The notes under the pieces: generated by a model
Database searches by the model: none
Seen by the model: only the letters and a program-made list of their open reading frames with translations
What the model was told of the DNA's origin: nothing
From: an uncultured SAR86 cluster bacterium
GTDB taxonomy: Bacteria > Pseudomonadota > Gammaproteobacteria > Magnimaribacterales > D2472
Direction of reading: 5' to 3'
Length of the DNA stretch: 64,000 nucleotides
Assembly: GCA_902528215.1 (NCBI GenBank)
Contig: CABZRR010000001.1
Location: 1 to 64,000, forward strand
Shown here: piece after piece, positions 1 through 10,729 of the stretch
How positions within the stretch are numbered: position 1 is the stretch's first letter
Layout of the letters: the number at the start of each line of letters is the position of its first letter
Translations under genes and position numbers: made by a program

Positions 1-579
1 TCAAGAAATGATGAGCTTGCAACTGCATGTTATAGCAAGGTAGCTTTCTACGATGTTATTGAAAATAAAACAAAGCAAACGCTTCAATGGAAAGGGTCTC
101 TTATTTCAATGAAACTTAGCGCTGATGGAGATATTGTTGCTTGTGGGAGTCAAGATAATACAGTTCACTTTTGGCGTCGATCAACTGGACAGGACTCGAT
201 GATGTCGGGATATCGTGGAAAACCAAGCAGTATTGCTTTTGATTCTACTGGAAAACTTCTTGCAACAGGTGGATCTGAAACTATAACGGTTTGGAGTTTT
301 GAAAATGATGGTCCAGAGGGAACAACTCCGGGGCAACTCTATCACCATCAATCATTTGTTTCTGACTTTTCATTTGCTCCACAAGGAAAGCGACTTGCAT
401 CAGGTGCAAGAGATGGTTCGCTAGCGGTTTGGGGATTAAAGAATGATGGTCATGGAGGATCCATAGGCACTTCTCAGATGAGTGCTCAAGTTAGCACTAT
501 TGCCTGGAGAAAAGATTCAAGAGCTTTAGCAGCTGGAGATGCAAGGGGTTTAGTGGTCACATGGAAAGTAAAGACATAA
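1..579 (+). CDS. WD40 repeat protein, 5'-truncated by window edge (frame open from base 1)
   Basis: Repeated WD-type motifs (DNTVHFWRR, ETITVWSF, DGSLAVWGL, GLVVTWKV); frame is open upstream of the listed ATG at 109. Confidence 0.8.
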   Translation, partial: SRNDELATACYSKVAFYDVIENKTKQTLQWKGSLISMKLSADGDIVACGSQDNTVHFWRRSTGQDSMMSGYRGKPSSIAFDSTGKLLATGGSETITVWSFENDGPEGTTPGQLYHHQSFVSDFSFAPQGKRLASGARDGSLAVWGLKNDGHGGSIGTSQMSAQVSTIAWRKDSRALAAGDARGLVVTWKVKT

Positions 580-622
580 TTGCGAAAACACTTAATAAAT
601 ATACTAATCTAAAGTAATTAAG

Positions 623-699
623 TGGTGGGCCCGGGAGGACTCGAACCTCCGACCAATGGATTATGAGTCCACTGCTCTAACCAACTGAGCTACAGGCCC
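623..699 (-). tRNA. tRNA with CAT anticodon, probably tRNA-Ile2 (lysidine-modified) rather than elongator Met
   Basis: Reverse complement GGGCCTGTAGCTCAGTTGGTTAGAGCAGTGGACTCATAATCCATTGGTCGGAGGTTCGAGTCCTCCCGGGCCCACCA; 7-bp acceptor stem, encoded CCA, anticodon CAT; position just downstream of rpoD is like ileX in E. coli. Confidence 0.9.
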
Positions 700-704
700 A
701 AAAA

Positions 705-2510
705 TTATTCGTCTAGGAAATTTTTCAGGTGACTTGATCTTGAAGGATGCCTTAACTTTCTCAACGCTTTAGCTTCTATTTGACGAATTCTTTCTCTGGT
801 TACATCAAATTGTTTTCCAACCTCTTCTAATGTATGGTCTGTATTCATGCCAATACCAAACCTCATTCTTAAAACCTTAGCCTCTCTTGCGGTCAATGAG
901 GAAAGCACATCATCTGTCGCGAAGTGAAGGCTGCCCTCGGTAGCATTTTTTAGCGGTGAGTGAATAACAGTATCTTCAATAAAATCTCCTAAATTTGAAT
1001 CTTCGTCATCACCAATTGGTGTCTCCATCGAAATTGGCTCTTTAGCAATTTTGAGAACTTTCCTTACCTTATCCTCAGGCATATCAAGCTCTTTACTCAG
1101 TTCTTCTGGCGTCGGCTCTCTACCCATGTCTTGCATCATTTGACGAGAAACTCTGTTGAGTTTATTAATGGTCTCAATCATATGCACTGGAATTCTTATG
1201 GTTCTTGCCTGATCGGCTATGGATCTTGTTATTGCCTGTCTTATCCACCAGGTTGCATATGTAGAAAATTTATAACCCCTTCTATATTCAAACTTATCTA
1301 CAGCTTTCATAAGTCCTATGTTGCCTTCCTGAATTAAATCTAAAAACTGCAGACCTCTGTTTGTATATTTTTTAGCAATTGAAATAACAAGTCTGAGGTT
1401 GGCTTCAACCATGTCTTTTTTGGCGCGTCTCATTTTTGTTTCACCCATAGACATGGCACGATTTATATCTTTAATGTCTTTTACATTAAGCCCTACTCTC
1501 TCTTCAATTGCTTTTATGGCTTTTTGAGCAATCACAACGTCTGACTTAATGTGCTCCAAAGATTTTTTTGAATACTTTTTGTTGCTCATTAAAGAATCAA
1601 CCCACTTTACTTTGGTGATATTGTCTTTATACATGGCGATAAAATCTTTTCTTGGAACCCTTGCTGATTTGACAAATAAAAATTGGATTCTTTTTTCATG
1701 AAGACGTATTTCAGCTAAATCACTTCTAGCAAAAAACGCTAGATCTTCAAACATTTTGGGTGAAAATTTAAGAAATTGAAAAATTAGACCTAATTTGGTG
1801 AATTCTGCTTTGGCTTCTTTAGAATGCCTACCTTTGGATTCAACCACTTTATTCGTTTTATTGAACTGACGCTTAAGATTTGTCATGCGTCTTTGGACTT
1901 CAGCTAAATCTGGTCCGTTATCGACCTCTTCATCGCTCTCTTCTAATTGTTTCGCTTTTTCACTTCCGGGTCCTGCAGACGGAACCTCCTCCATCTCCTC
2001 AAGAAACCCTGTTAGCAGCTCACTAAGTTTTTTATCTTCACTTTTAACTTGCTCGTAAAAAGAAATTATATGCTCAACAATTCCTGGATAATGAACGCTT
2101 GCATCCAAAAGGTCACGCATACCTTCTTCAATCCGCTTTGCGATTTCAATTTCACCTTCTCTAGTTAGAAGATCAACTGTACCCATTTCTCGCATGTACA
2201 TTCTTACTGGATCAGTTGTTCTGCCAGTTTCATTTTCTACAGCAGCCAATGCTTCAGCAGCTTGCTCTAACGCAATATCATCCTGATCATCGGAAGATTC
2301 AGATAGCATTAGTGTATCTGCATCAGGAGCTGTCTCGTGAACCTGAAGACCCAAGTCATTGATCATGCCAATTATTTCATCAACTTGATCTGGATCGGAA
2401 ATATCCTCTGGAAGATGATCATTTACATCTGCGTATGTTAAATAACCTTGTTCTCGGCCTTTATCAATTAACTCCGCAATTCTTGAACCTTGTTTTTTTA
2501 ACTTATCCAC
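705..2510 (-). CDS. rpoD: RNA polymerase sigma-70 factor RpoD
   Basis: Sigma70 regions 1.1-4.2 ([52 protein letters not shown]). Confidence 0.98.
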   Translation of the reverse strand: MDKLKKQGSRIAELIDKGREQGYLTYADVNDHLPEDISDPDQVDEIIGMINDLGLQVHETAPDADTLMLSESSDDQDDIALEQAAEALAAVENETGRTTDPVRMYMREMGTVDLLTREGEIEIAKRIEEGMRDLLDASVHYPGIVEHIISFYEQVKSEDKKLSELLTGFLEEMEEVPSAGPGSEKAKQLEESDEEVDNGPDLAEVQRRMTNLKRQFNKTNKVVESKGRHSKEAKAEFTKLGLIFQFLKFSPKMFEDLAFFARSDLAEIRLHEKRIQFLFVKSARVPRKDFIAMYKDNITKVKWVDSLMSNKKYSKKSLEHIKSDVVIAQKAIKAIEERVGLNVKDIKDINRAMSMGETKMRRAKKDMVEANLRLVISIAKKYTNRGLQFLDLIQEGNIGLMKAVDKFEYRRGYKFSTYATWWIRQAITRSIADQARTIRIPVHMIETINKLNRVSRQMMQDMGREPTPEELSKELDMPEDKVRKVLKIAKEPISMETPIGDDEDSNLGDFIEDTVIHSPLKNATEGSLHFATDDVLSSLTAREAKVLRMRFGIGMNTDHTLEEVGKQFDVTRERIRQIEAKALRKLRHPSRSSHLKNFLDE

Positions 2511-2562
2511 TGAGCCCCTCTTTTTAAATTCTTATCAATATGTGATGCCAATTTTCATTTTT

Positions 2563-4320
2563 TCAATCTTGTTTTGAACTTAATTTCCTTAATAAACCTC
2601 TGTCATTTTCAGTGATTTCTTGCTTTTTTAAGATGATTTGTTGTAAATCTCTTCTTTCTATTGCCGAAATCGATCCGACATTATACTTATCTTTGAGTGT
2701 TTGCTCTCTATCTTTCTGATTTTTTATCAAAATCTTTACGCAGTCATTTGCAAGCTTTAATGCATTTTTTTCTGATAATTCTAATCCTGCCACCACGGCT
2801 TCCGAAAAGTATCCCTTAATCTGATCAGATTCAATATTTTCGATAACTCTTGAAGGTTTTATGTCTGGTGTTTGTTTATATAAATCTAAAATTAAAAATA
2901 AAAAGTTAAACTTAGGATCAACTTTCAATTCGTCGAATAATTTTTCTTTGGCAATCGATGGAAAAGCTAAAATAGAACTAAAGATGTTAATAACAGCTTT
3001 TATTCTGATAGGAGTATTTGAGCTTGCTTTAATTTCATTACTAGTTTCTTGTCTTTTTGGAGAAATTAGGGGCGTATCCATGGTTTTGATATCCATGCCA
3101 CATAAGTTTGAGATTTCATGTGCATATACCTCCTTGATTACTGAATTATTAATTTTATTTACAATAGGAATTGCAAATGCTGCTGCTTGTGCTCGACCCT
3201 CCAAAGTTTCTAAATTAAATTCTTTTATTTTCGATAAAAAAAATGATGAAAGTGAAATTGACTCATCAAGAAGTTTTTGGAAAGCTTTTAGGCCATGTTC
3301 AGCGATGTATGAATCTGGGTCATAACCTTGCTCAAAGAAAACAAAATGGATGTTGATGTCTTCTCTGATGATTGGAAAAGTGTTTTCAACTGCTTTCCAA
3401 GCGGCTTTTCCACCAGCTAAATCTCCATCGAATGCAAAAAATATCTTATTGGTATATCGCATAATTTTTGAAATATGATTTGGTGTTACAGCTGTACCGA
3501 GGGTTGCAACTGCATTTTTAATGCCATGCTCATACAAACCTATTACATCCATGTAACCCTCTACAACAATTAATGAATCAATATTTTTTTCTGAATCTTT
3601 TACTTCGAATAAGCCAAACAACTCGTTTGATTTATTAAAAAAAGAAGTCTCTGGAGAATTTAGATATTTGGGCTCTCCCTGATCAATTATTCTTCCACCC
3701 ATAGCAATGAAATCACCTTTTATGTTTCTTATTGGAAAGATAATCCTGCCTCTAAATCGATCGTAAAATCGATCGTCTTTTTGACTAAATAGACCTGAAT
3801 TACTAAGCTCTTTTACTGAAGTAGCCGACCCAAAATGATTTAAAAGTCCATCCCATTTATCTTGAGCATATCCTATATTAAATTTCTTGGCAGTAACTCC
3901 GGAAATCTTCCTATCTTTGAGATATTTAATAGCTTGAGGTGCAATTTTTTCGTTTAAATTTCCTTTGTAGAAGTTCACAGCCTTTTCAACTAGGCCACTT
4001 GGTTTTGATTTCTCATGCTTATTTGTTTCATAAGGAACTGTTATACCAGCCGAGCTGGCAAGAGTTTCGATTGCATCGACAAAATCTAAATTTTCATATC
4101 GTCTAATAAAGTGGATAGCATTTCCAGATTCTTGACATACAAAACAATAAAAAAACTGTTTATCTTGATTTACAGCCATGGAGGGATTTGAATCATCGTG
4201 GAATGGGCATTGACACCAAAAATTTGATCCCTTTTTATTGAGGGGTATGCGACGCCCTACTACATCTACAATATCGGTTTGATCTAACAATTGATCAATA
4301 AAACTAGTCGGAATTGACAT
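2563..4320 (-). CDS. dnaG: DNA primase
   Basis: CHC2 zinc finger (CPFHDDSNPSMAV..FYCFVC) and TOPRIM (VVEGYMDVIGL; FAFDGDLAG). Confidence 0.97.
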   Translation of the reverse strand: MSIPTSFIDQLLDQTDIVDVVGRRIPLNKKGSNFWCQCPFHDDSNPSMAVNQDKQFFYCFVCQESGNAIHFIRRYENLDFVDAIETLASSAGITVPYETNKHEKSKPSGLVEKAVNFYKGNLNEKIAPQAIKYLKDRKISGVTAKKFNIGYAQDKWDGLLNHFGSATSVKELSNSGLFSQKDDRFYDRFRGRIIFPIRNIKGDFIAMGGRIIDQGEPKYLNSPETSFFNKSNELFGLFEVKDSEKNIDSLIVVEGYMDVIGLYEHGIKNAVATLGTAVTPNHISKIMRYTNKIFFAFDGDLAGGKAAWKAVENTFPIIREDINIHFVFFEQGYDPDSYIAEHGLKAFQKLLDESISLSSFFLSKIKEFNLETLEGRAQAAAFAIPIVNKINNSVIKEVYAHEISNLCGMDIKTMDTPLISPKRQETSNEIKASSNTPIRIKAVINIFSSILAFPSIAKEKLFDELKVDPKFNFLFLILDLYKQTPDIKPSRVIENIESDQIKGYFSEAVVAGLELSEKNALKLANDCVKILIKNQKDREQTLKDKYNVGSISAIERRDLQQIILKKQEITENDRGLLRKLSSKQD

Positions 4321-4711
4321 GATGCTCTATCCAGTTATCTAAAAATATTTTGGCAGCCAAATGATCTATTCGATCAGATTTAGAATCAATTTTCGCCAAC
4401 TCTTTTGCCTCAAATGAGGTTAATCTTTCATCAACCAATTCACAAGGAATATTTGTTATCTTTTTAATTTTTTTAAAAAATGTATCGATTTTCTTCATCA
4501 TAGCGCTGGGGCTTCCGTCCATGTTCAAAGGTTTACCAATCAGTATCTGATCAGGTTTCCACTCTTCGATGAGATTAGAAATTAAGTCCCATATTTCTTT
4601 TTCCTCACGATCGACTTTCAGTACAACCAATGGAGAGGATGTGTTGGTTACTGTTTGTCCAACCGCAACACCGATGTATTGGGTACCAAAATCAAAAGCT
4701 AATATTTGCAT
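4304..4711 (-). CDS. ruvX: Putative pre-16S rRNA nuclease / Holliday junction resolvase-like YqgF
   Basis: MQILAFDFGTQYIGVAVG; ILIGKPLNMDGSPS; LVDERLTS. Confidence 0.93.
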   Translation of the reverse strand: MQILAFDFGTQYIGVAVGQTVTNTSSPLVVLKVDREEKEIWDLISNLIEEWKPDQILIGKPLNMDGSPSAMMKKIDTFFKKIKKITNIPCELVDERLTSFEAKELAKIDSKSDRIDHLAAKIFLDNWIEHHVNSD

Positions 4712-4713
4712 TT

Positions 4714-5331
4714 CTAAGAATTAGTAAAATTCCAATCTCGAATAATCTCAAGCTGCTGATAATTGACTGCCATGTCTTGAGGAAATGGTTCAAACGGTGC
4801 TGATTGTTGCAAAATTTTCAAAGCCAAAGCATCCATTGATGAATTACCGGATGATTTTAAAATATCAGCGCCAATTAAATTCCCCATGGAGTCGATAATT
4901 GATCTGATTTGTAATTTAAAATTGCCTTGGGTTATATCTTTTCGAGAAATTTCATAATGCCCTGCTGTTTCAACCTTTCTTTGCCATGCATTTAAATAAA
5001 TTGTTTCATAACTCTCTAAAGTTGAGTTAGATTCTAAGCGTCTAACACTAAACTGAGATTGATCTTGAGAGCTAGAATCTTTTGAGACCATTGCAACTTG
5101 TTGATTATTTTTTTGAAGTGAGTCAAGGCCATTATTAGAGCTGCCTGGCATGTCAAACTCCCCATTAGCAAATCTAATATTGACAATAACTTCCTCATTG
5201 AATTCCCAAGGTTGCTGAATTACAACAAAACTAATTCCAAAAATAACTACTACATGAAATATTAAAGAAACAAACATTGATTGTTTAAATCCCCATCTTT
5301 GAATTCTTTCTTTATAAATTAACGGTTGCAT
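4714..5331 (-). CDS. TonB-family energy transducer (single N-terminal TM, TonB C-terminal domain)
   Basis: N-terminal TM helix, linker, C-terminal GNLIGADILKSSGNSSMDALALKILQQSAPFEPFP. Confidence 0.8.
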   Translation of the reverse strand: MQPLIYKERIQRWGFKQSMFVSLIFHVVVIFGISFVVIQQPWEFNEEVIVNIRFANGEFDMPGSSNNGLDSLQKNNQQVAMVSKDSSSQDQSQFSVRRLESNSTLESYETIYLNAWQRKVETAGHYEISRKDITQGNFKLQIRSIIDSMGNLIGADILKSSGNSSMDALALKILQQSAPFEPFPQDMAVNYQQLEIIRDWNFTNS

Positions 5332-5332
5332 T

Positions 5333-6265
5333 TTAAATGGATTGAAGCAAAGCCTTTATTGGATTTTGACCAGTTTGGGAGAGAATTTCTCTTGCACCTG
5401 TCGGGCTTGTTATATTAATTTCAGTTAAATAGTTACCGATCATATCAATTCCAGCAAACAAAATACCCTCTTGGACTAGCATCTTGCCAATTTCCTTGCT
5501 TGCTTTAATTTGATCATGAGATAATTCTCGGGCTTCGCCTCTGCCACCAGCTGCAAGATTGCCCTTGAAGCTTCCTTTTTGAGGAATTCTTGCCAATGCT
5601 ATAGGAAAAGGCTCACCATGAATTATAAGTATTCTGTAATCTCCATCATAAATTTCAGGTAAAAAATTTTGAACCATAACCATTGTTTGATAATTGTTAG
5701 TAAGCAATTTAAAAATTTTTAGATGATCTTCTGAGGTCTTATCAAACTTATAGATCGAATCTCCACCCATCCCATTAAGGGGTTTAAGAATAACGTTAGA
5801 GTATTTTTCTTTAAATAACTTGAAGTCCTCTTCTTTGCATATAACGCTTGTATCAGTCATCCAATCAGCAAACTGAAGAGCAAAAACCTTTTCATTAAAT
5901 TTCATTAAAGCTGAAGGTCTATTTAATATATTTGCGCCTTCAGATTCGGCCTGAGATAAGATGTGTAAGGCATTCATATAGTCCTCATCGACCGGTGGGT
6001 CTTTTCTCATAAATATATAATCAAAATCTTTAAGCGGTTTAATTTCGTCAACTATCTCACCAACTTGCGGATGCTTAAAAGGATCTTTGATTATTGAAAA
6101 TTCTGTGAAAGTTTGTTGCTCCTTATAAAGGAGGTCTTTCATTTCGCATTGAAGGATTTGTCCTCCCATTCTAAAAACTTCTTGCATCCATAAAACAGTT
6201 GTATCTTTTTTTGGATCTAAGTTCTTTAAGGCGTCAGTAATAAATAGTGAGCAAGTATCTTGCAT
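5333..6265 (-). CDS. gshB: Glutathione synthetase
   Basis: ATP-grasp; DYIFMRKDPPVDEDY, VILKPLNGMGGDSIY, INITSPTGAREI. Confidence 0.95.
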   Translation of the reverse strand: MQDTCSLFITDALKNLDPKKDTTVLWMQEVFRMGGQILQCEMKDLLYKEQQTFTEFSIIKDPFKHPQVGEIVDEIKPLKDFDYIFMRKDPPVDEDYMNALHILSQAESEGANILNRPSALMKFNEKVFALQFADWMTDTSVICKEEDFKLFKEKYSNVILKPLNGMGGDSIYKFDKTSEDHLKIFKLLTNNYQTMVMVQNFLPEIYDGDYRILIIHGEPFPIALARIPQKGSFKGNLAAGGRGEARELSHDQIKASKEIGKMLVQEGILFAGIDMIGNYLTEINITSPTGAREILSQTGQNPIKALLQSI

Positions 6266-7008
6266 TAATGTTCTCCAAGCAAAGTATGAAATTTAGAAAT
6301 TCCAATAACAGGGGCAGTTTCTGCTCGCAACACATAATGTCCAATTTTTAGAGACTTTAATCCTAACGCATTCATAGTTTTGCGTTCTTTTTCTGAGTAA
6401 CCCGATTCAGGTCCTGTGATAATACTAATTTCATTTAATTTCAAGCTTTCATGGTTTTTAAGAAATTGATTAGCAATTGTATCAAGAACGAATAATCCTT
6501 CGAAATTTGTATTTCCCTCAATGCTTTTAAGGCATTGTTTGAGGTTGTTAAAAAAATTTATTTTGGGGAGATGATTACAGCCAGATTGTTCACACGCTAG
6601 AATCGCAGCTTCCTTAAGGCGATCATTAAATTTTGATAGATCTTTTTTGGCCAATGATTGATCTAGAAGTTCGGGTTTGTAGATCAATAGTGAATTGACT
6701 CCAAGCTCAACAAGCTTTTGCAATGAATAAATTAGATTTTCTTTTTTAATGTATGGAATGATTGCTTGATAAAATTTTAAATGAGGATTTCGCATTAATA
6801 AAATGCTATCAACTTCGAATTTGATATAAGCTTTAGCAATCTCCTGAATAGCTCCATTAGCTAAAGAACCCTTACCATCAAATAGTTCCACAGGATCATT
6901 TGGTTTCAGCCTAAGAACCTTGGCAAGATGATGTATTTGTTTTATGTTGGTGCACTTATAAGTTGGTGAAGATAGTTCAGGACAAAAAATTCTTGGCTTT
7001 CTCATCAT
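6265..7008 (-). CDS. rsmE: 16S rRNA m3U1498 methyltransferase
   Basis: SPOUT motif IITGPESGYSEKE, LGHYVLRAETAP-like (KIGHYVLRAETAPVIGI). Confidence 0.92.
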   Translation of the reverse strand: MMRKPRIFCPELSSPTYKCTNIKQIHHLAKVLRLKPNDPVELFDGKGSLANGAIQEIAKAYIKFEVDSILLMRNPHLKFYQAIIPYIKKENLIYSLQKLVELGVNSLLIYKPELLDQSLAKKDLSKFNDRLKEAAILACEQSGCNHLPKINFFNNLKQCLKSIEGNTNFEGLFVLDTIANQFLKNHESLKLNEISIITGPESGYSEKERKTMNALGLKSLKIGHYVLRAETAPVIGISKFHTLLGEH

Positions 7009-7033
7009 TCAATTATAATTAAAATTTTTAAAA

Positions 7034-7594
7034 ATGAGTCAAAGTCACATCATTCTTGTCAGGCACGGAGAGGCATCTGCTGGCTGGGCAACACATCCTG
7101 ACCCTGGTTTAAGTAAAAAAGGTCAACTGCAAGCTAAAATTACTGGGGATGATTTAATTGATAAAATTTCTTGCTATCAGCTTTGTTCTAGTCCAAAAAA
7201 AAGAGCTCTTGAAACCATGGAAATTATTAATCATGAAAATAGATATCCTGTAGAAATTAATTCTCATTTTATTGAGATTCCTTCAGATAACATTGACAAA
7301 AATAAGAAAAATGACTGGTTAGGATATATTTTCACCTGTCCAATTGGAGAACTTCCTAGTGCAGTAAAAGAGTGGCGGGATAATTTAGTACGCTGGCTGC
7401 AAAATGCTGAGGGTAATTATATTATCACCACACACTTTATGGTGATCAATGCATTGGTCTCTTATATCTTCGATAATGATGTAATTTCATATTTTCAACC
7501 AAATTATGCCTCTCGAACAGAAATATTTATAAAAAATGAAGAGTTGGTGCAATTAATTTTAGGAGATGATAAAAAAACCGTCATAAATCTCTAA
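7034..7594 (+). CDS. Histidine phosphatase family protein (SixA/phosphoglycerate mutase-like)
   Basis: IILVRHGEASA; TTHFMVINALV. Confidence 0.85.
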   Translation: MSQSHIILVRHGEASAGWATHPDPGLSKKGQLQAKITGDDLIDKISCYQLCSSPKKRALETMEIINHENRYPVEINSHFIEIPSDNIDKNKKNDWLGYIFTCPIGELPSAVKEWRDNLVRWLQNAEGNYIITTHFMVINALVSYIFDNDVISYFQPNYASRTEIFIKNEELVQLILGDDKKTVINL

Positions 7595-7657
7595 AATTAG
7601 TTGAGCAATTTTTAATCAACTGTAAAATTTAAATTTTGCATAAAAAATTTCTAATTA

Positions 7658-7924
7658 ATGGCCAAATCAGTTTCAAAGAAAATAAAAAAAAAGCCTCTTA
7701 GCGAACAGGTCAAAAAAGCTATGAAAAAATATTTTGCCACTCTTGATGATACCAACCCAAAAAATGTCTATGAATTGGTGATGGCTGAAGTTGAACCTGA
7801 ACTTCTGAGAGCAGTAATGAGTTATACAAATAATAATCAGTCAAAGGCTGCAAATGTATTAGGATTAAATAGAGCAACCCTTAGAAAAAAATTACATAGA
7901 TATAACATTCTAGAAAAATCATGA
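7658..7924 (+). CDS. fis: DNA-binding protein Fis
   Basis: C-terminal HTH YTNNNQSKAANVLGLNRATLRKKLHRYNI; fis-purH-purD order. Confidence 0.93.
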   Translation: MAKSVSKKIKKKPLSEQVKKAMKKYFATLDDTNPKNVYELVMAEVEPELLRAVMSYTNNNQSKAANVLGLNRATLRKKLHRYNILEKS

Positions 7925-9459
7925 GTCTAATTTTGCCAAAAACTGCACTGGTTAGTCTTTCAGATAAATCTAATTTAGAACAATTAATAGAATTCTTAGT
8001 AAATAAAAAAGTAAAAATTATTTCAACTGGGGGAACTTATAATGCCATTAAAGAAATTACTGATGAGGTATTAGAAGTTTCTGAATTTACCGGCTTTAAT
8101 GAAATGATGGATGGTCGAGTGAAAACTTTGCATCCAAAAATTCATGCTGGGATTCTAGCAAGAAGAGAGACCGACATAGAGGTTTTAGCAGATAGAGGAT
8201 TTGAGGTCATTGATATAGTTATTGTTAACCTATATCCATTTCAAGAGACGATTGCCTCAGATTGCTCATTCGAGGAAGCCATTGAAAAAATTGATATTGG
8301 TGGACCAACCATGATTAGAGCTGCAGCAAAAAACTTTAAGGATGTTGCAGTAGTAACTGATCCAAATGATTACAGTCGATTAATACAAGAGTGGGAAACT
8401 CAAGGCGGCATTTCGTATACATTTAGAAAGGAGCTTTCACAAAAAGTATTTCAGCTTATGGCTGAATATAATGCTTCTATTGCAAATTACTTAAGAGATA
8501 TTTCTTCAAATGCTCATCAATATGACTTTGAAAAAAGTGAATCATTGAGATATGGGGAAAACCCTCATCAAACTGCGGATTTATTGACATTTTCCAATTT
8601 AAAGCATAAAAATATTGCCAATGCGGATGTGCTTCAGGGCAAAGAGCTTTCATATAATAATATAGTTGACGGTGACGCTGCATGGGAGTGTGTTAGGGCA
8701 TTTGATGAACCAGCATGTGTAATCGTTAAACATGCTAATCCCTGCGGAGTTGCTGAAGCTAAGAGTATTTATGATGCTTATGACTTAGCCTTTAAAACTG
8801 ATCCAACTTCAGCATTTGGTGGAATCATTGCCTTTAATAGAGAGCTAGACAAAGCAACTGCTGAAGAAATTAATACTCGTCAATTTGTCGAGGTTGTCTT
8901 GGCAACTGGTTTTGAGAAAGCTGCATTAAATGAGCTTGCTAAAAAAAAGAATATCAGGGTGCTATGTTTGGACCTTGAGCAAGATAATCCATACCCAGGA
9001 GTAATTAAAAAAGTCTCTGGCGGAATATTAATCCAAAGTGATGATACTTTAATTGTTCCCGAGGCAAACCTTAAATGCGTAACAAAAAGACAACCTTCGA
9101 AAGATGAAATCAATGATCTTATGTTTGCATGGAGGGTTGCAAAATTTGTTAAATCTAATGCAATTATTTATGCAAAAAACAAACAAACCATTGGAATTGG
9201 TGCTGGACAAATGAGTAGAGTAATTAGCGCTGAAATTGCTAATCTTAAGGCAAAAGAGGAAGGGTTAGAGGTGAAAGGAGCCGTAATGGCATCAGACGCC
9301 TTTTTTCCATTCAGAGATGGGATAGACAAAGCAGCCTCAAGTGGAATCGCAGCTATTATTCAGCCAGGTGGGTCAATCAGAGATGAAGAGGTCATATCGG
9401 CTGCTGATGAGAATAATATAGCTATGATGTTTACTTCAAATCGCCACTTCAGACACTAA
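7921..9459 (+). CDS. purH: Bifunctional AICAR formyltransferase/IMP cyclohydrolase
   Basis: ISTGGTYNAIKE, DGRVKTLHPKIHAGIL, KHANPCGVA. Confidence 0.98.
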   Translation: MSLILPKTALVSLSDKSNLEQLIEFLVNKKVKIISTGGTYNAIKEITDEVLEVSEFTGFNEMMDGRVKTLHPKIHAGILARRETDIEVLADRGFEVIDIVIVNLYPFQETIASDCSFEEAIEKIDIGGPTMIRAAAKNFKDVAVVTDPNDYSRLIQEWETQGGISYTFRKELSQKVFQLMAEYNASIANYLRDISSNAHQYDFEKSESLRYGENPHQTADLLTFSNLKHKNIANADVLQGKELSYNNIVDGDAAWECVRAFDEPACVIVKHANPCGVAEAKSIYDAYDLAFKTDPTSAFGGIIAFNRELDKATAEEINTRQFVEVVLATGFEKAALNELAKKKNIRVLCLDLEQDNPYPGVIKKVSGGILIQSDDTLIVPEANLKCVTKRQPSKDEINDLMFAWRVAKFVKSNAIIYAKNKQTIGIGAGQMSRVISAEIANLKAKEEGLEVKGAVMASDAFFPFRDGIDKAASSGIAAIIQPGGSIRDEEVISAADENNIAMMFTSNRHFRH

Positions 9460-9460
9460 G

Positions 9461-10729
9461 ATGAATATTCTAGTTATTGGATCCGGCGGAAGAGAGCATG
9501 CTTTGGCATGGAAAGCGGCGCAAGACCAATCTGTTTTAGAGGTATTTGTTTGCCCCGGAAATGCAGGGACATCGTTAGAAAAAAAACTGTCTAATGTTTC
9601 TATCAATATAAATAAATTTAAAGCTGTAAAAGATTTTTGTATTGAAAAAAATATTGCCTTAGTTATTGTTGGTCCCGAGCAACCCCTTGTAGACGGAATG
9701 GTAGATTATTTGCAAAAAAGTAATATTAAAACCTTTGGGCCTTCAAGTGCTGCAGCTCAATTAGAGGGATCAAAAACATTTTCAAAAGATTTTTTTGTAA
9801 AGTATGGGATACCTACCGCTAATTATGCTGCATTTAGCAATTTTGAAAGTGCAAAAGATCACTTAGATAAAATTCCCTATCCAACTGTAGTAAAAGCAGA
9901 CGGCTTAGCTGCTGGGAAAGGAGTAATTATTTGTCAAAGTAAAGCTGAGGCGTTGCAAGCTTTAGTAAGTATTTTTAAAGATAATACGTTTGGTATTGCT
10001 GGGGCAAGTGTTGTCATTGAAGAATTTCTTAGTGGTGAAGAGGCAAGTTTTATTGCTGTCGTAAGCAAAGATAAAATTATTCCATTGGCGACAAGTCAAG
10101 ATCATAAAGCCGTTGGTGATGGCGATGTGGGACTTAATACTGGTGGAATGGGCGCATATTCACCGGCGCCAATAGTTGATGAAAGAATGCATAAAAAAAT
10201 TCTTAATGAGGTAATGCAGCCTACTATGCATGGCTTAATTAATGAAGGTTCACCATATTTAGGATTTCTATATGCTGGACTGATGATCAAAGATGGTGAG
10301 TTAAAGGTTCTTGAATTCAATTGCAGATTTGGCGATCCTGAAACTCAACCTATATTGTTGAGATTAAAATCAAGTTTAGTTGAATTATGCATTGCTGCAA
10401 TTGATGATGATCTTGATAACCATAAGATTGAATGGACCAAGCAACATGCCTGTGGTGTTGTAATTGCTAGCGAAGGCTATCCTGAAAATTATAAAAAAAA
10501 TAATGAAGTCACAATTAAAGTCATAGATTTAGATGGAGTAAAACTTTTTCATGCCGGCACAAAGCTTAATCAAAATAAAATTTTTACATCAGGCGGCAGA
10601 GTGTTTTGTGCCACTGCCCTTGGTAATAATCTTAGAGAGGCTCAACAAAAAGCATATAGTTTGGTAGAATCCATTACATTTAATGGTGCTTTTTGTAGAA
10701 AAGATATTGGAGATAAAGGAATAAGATGA
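9461..10729 (+). CDS. purD: Phosphoribosylamine-glycine ligase
   Basis: MNILVIGSGGREHALAWKA; VKADGLAAGKGVI; NCRFGDPETQ. Confidence 0.98.
   Translation: MNILVIGSGGREHALAWKAAQDQSVLEVFVCPGNAGTSLEKKLSNVSININKFKAVKDFCIEKNIALVIVGPEQPLVDGMVDYLQKSNIKTFGPSSAAAQLEGSKTFSKDFFVKYGIPTANYAAFSNFESAKDHLDKIPYPTVVKADGLAAGKGVIICQSKAEALQALVSIFKDNTFGIAGASVVIEEFLSGEEASFIAVVSKDKIIPLATSQDHKAVGDGDVGLNTGGMGAYSPAPIVDERMHKKILNEVMQPTMHGLINEGSPYLGFLYAGLMIKDGELKVLEFNCRFGDPETQPILLRLKSSLVELCIAAIDDDLDNHKIEWTKQHACGVVIASEGYPENYKKNNEVTIKVIDLDGVKLFHAGTKLNQNKIFTSGGRVFCATALGNNLREAQQKAYSLVESITFNGAFCRKDIGDKGIR

Noticed and set aside
623-699. Calling the CAT tRNA simply elongator tRNA-Met
   Set aside because: Location next to rpoD and GGGCC-type acceptor resemble ileX-type tRNA-Ile2; identity needs tRNAscan-SE isotype models and tilS evidence, so left as probable Ile2.
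2861-3325. 154-aa plus-strand ORF
   Set aside because: Antisense to dnaG; no recognisable domain.
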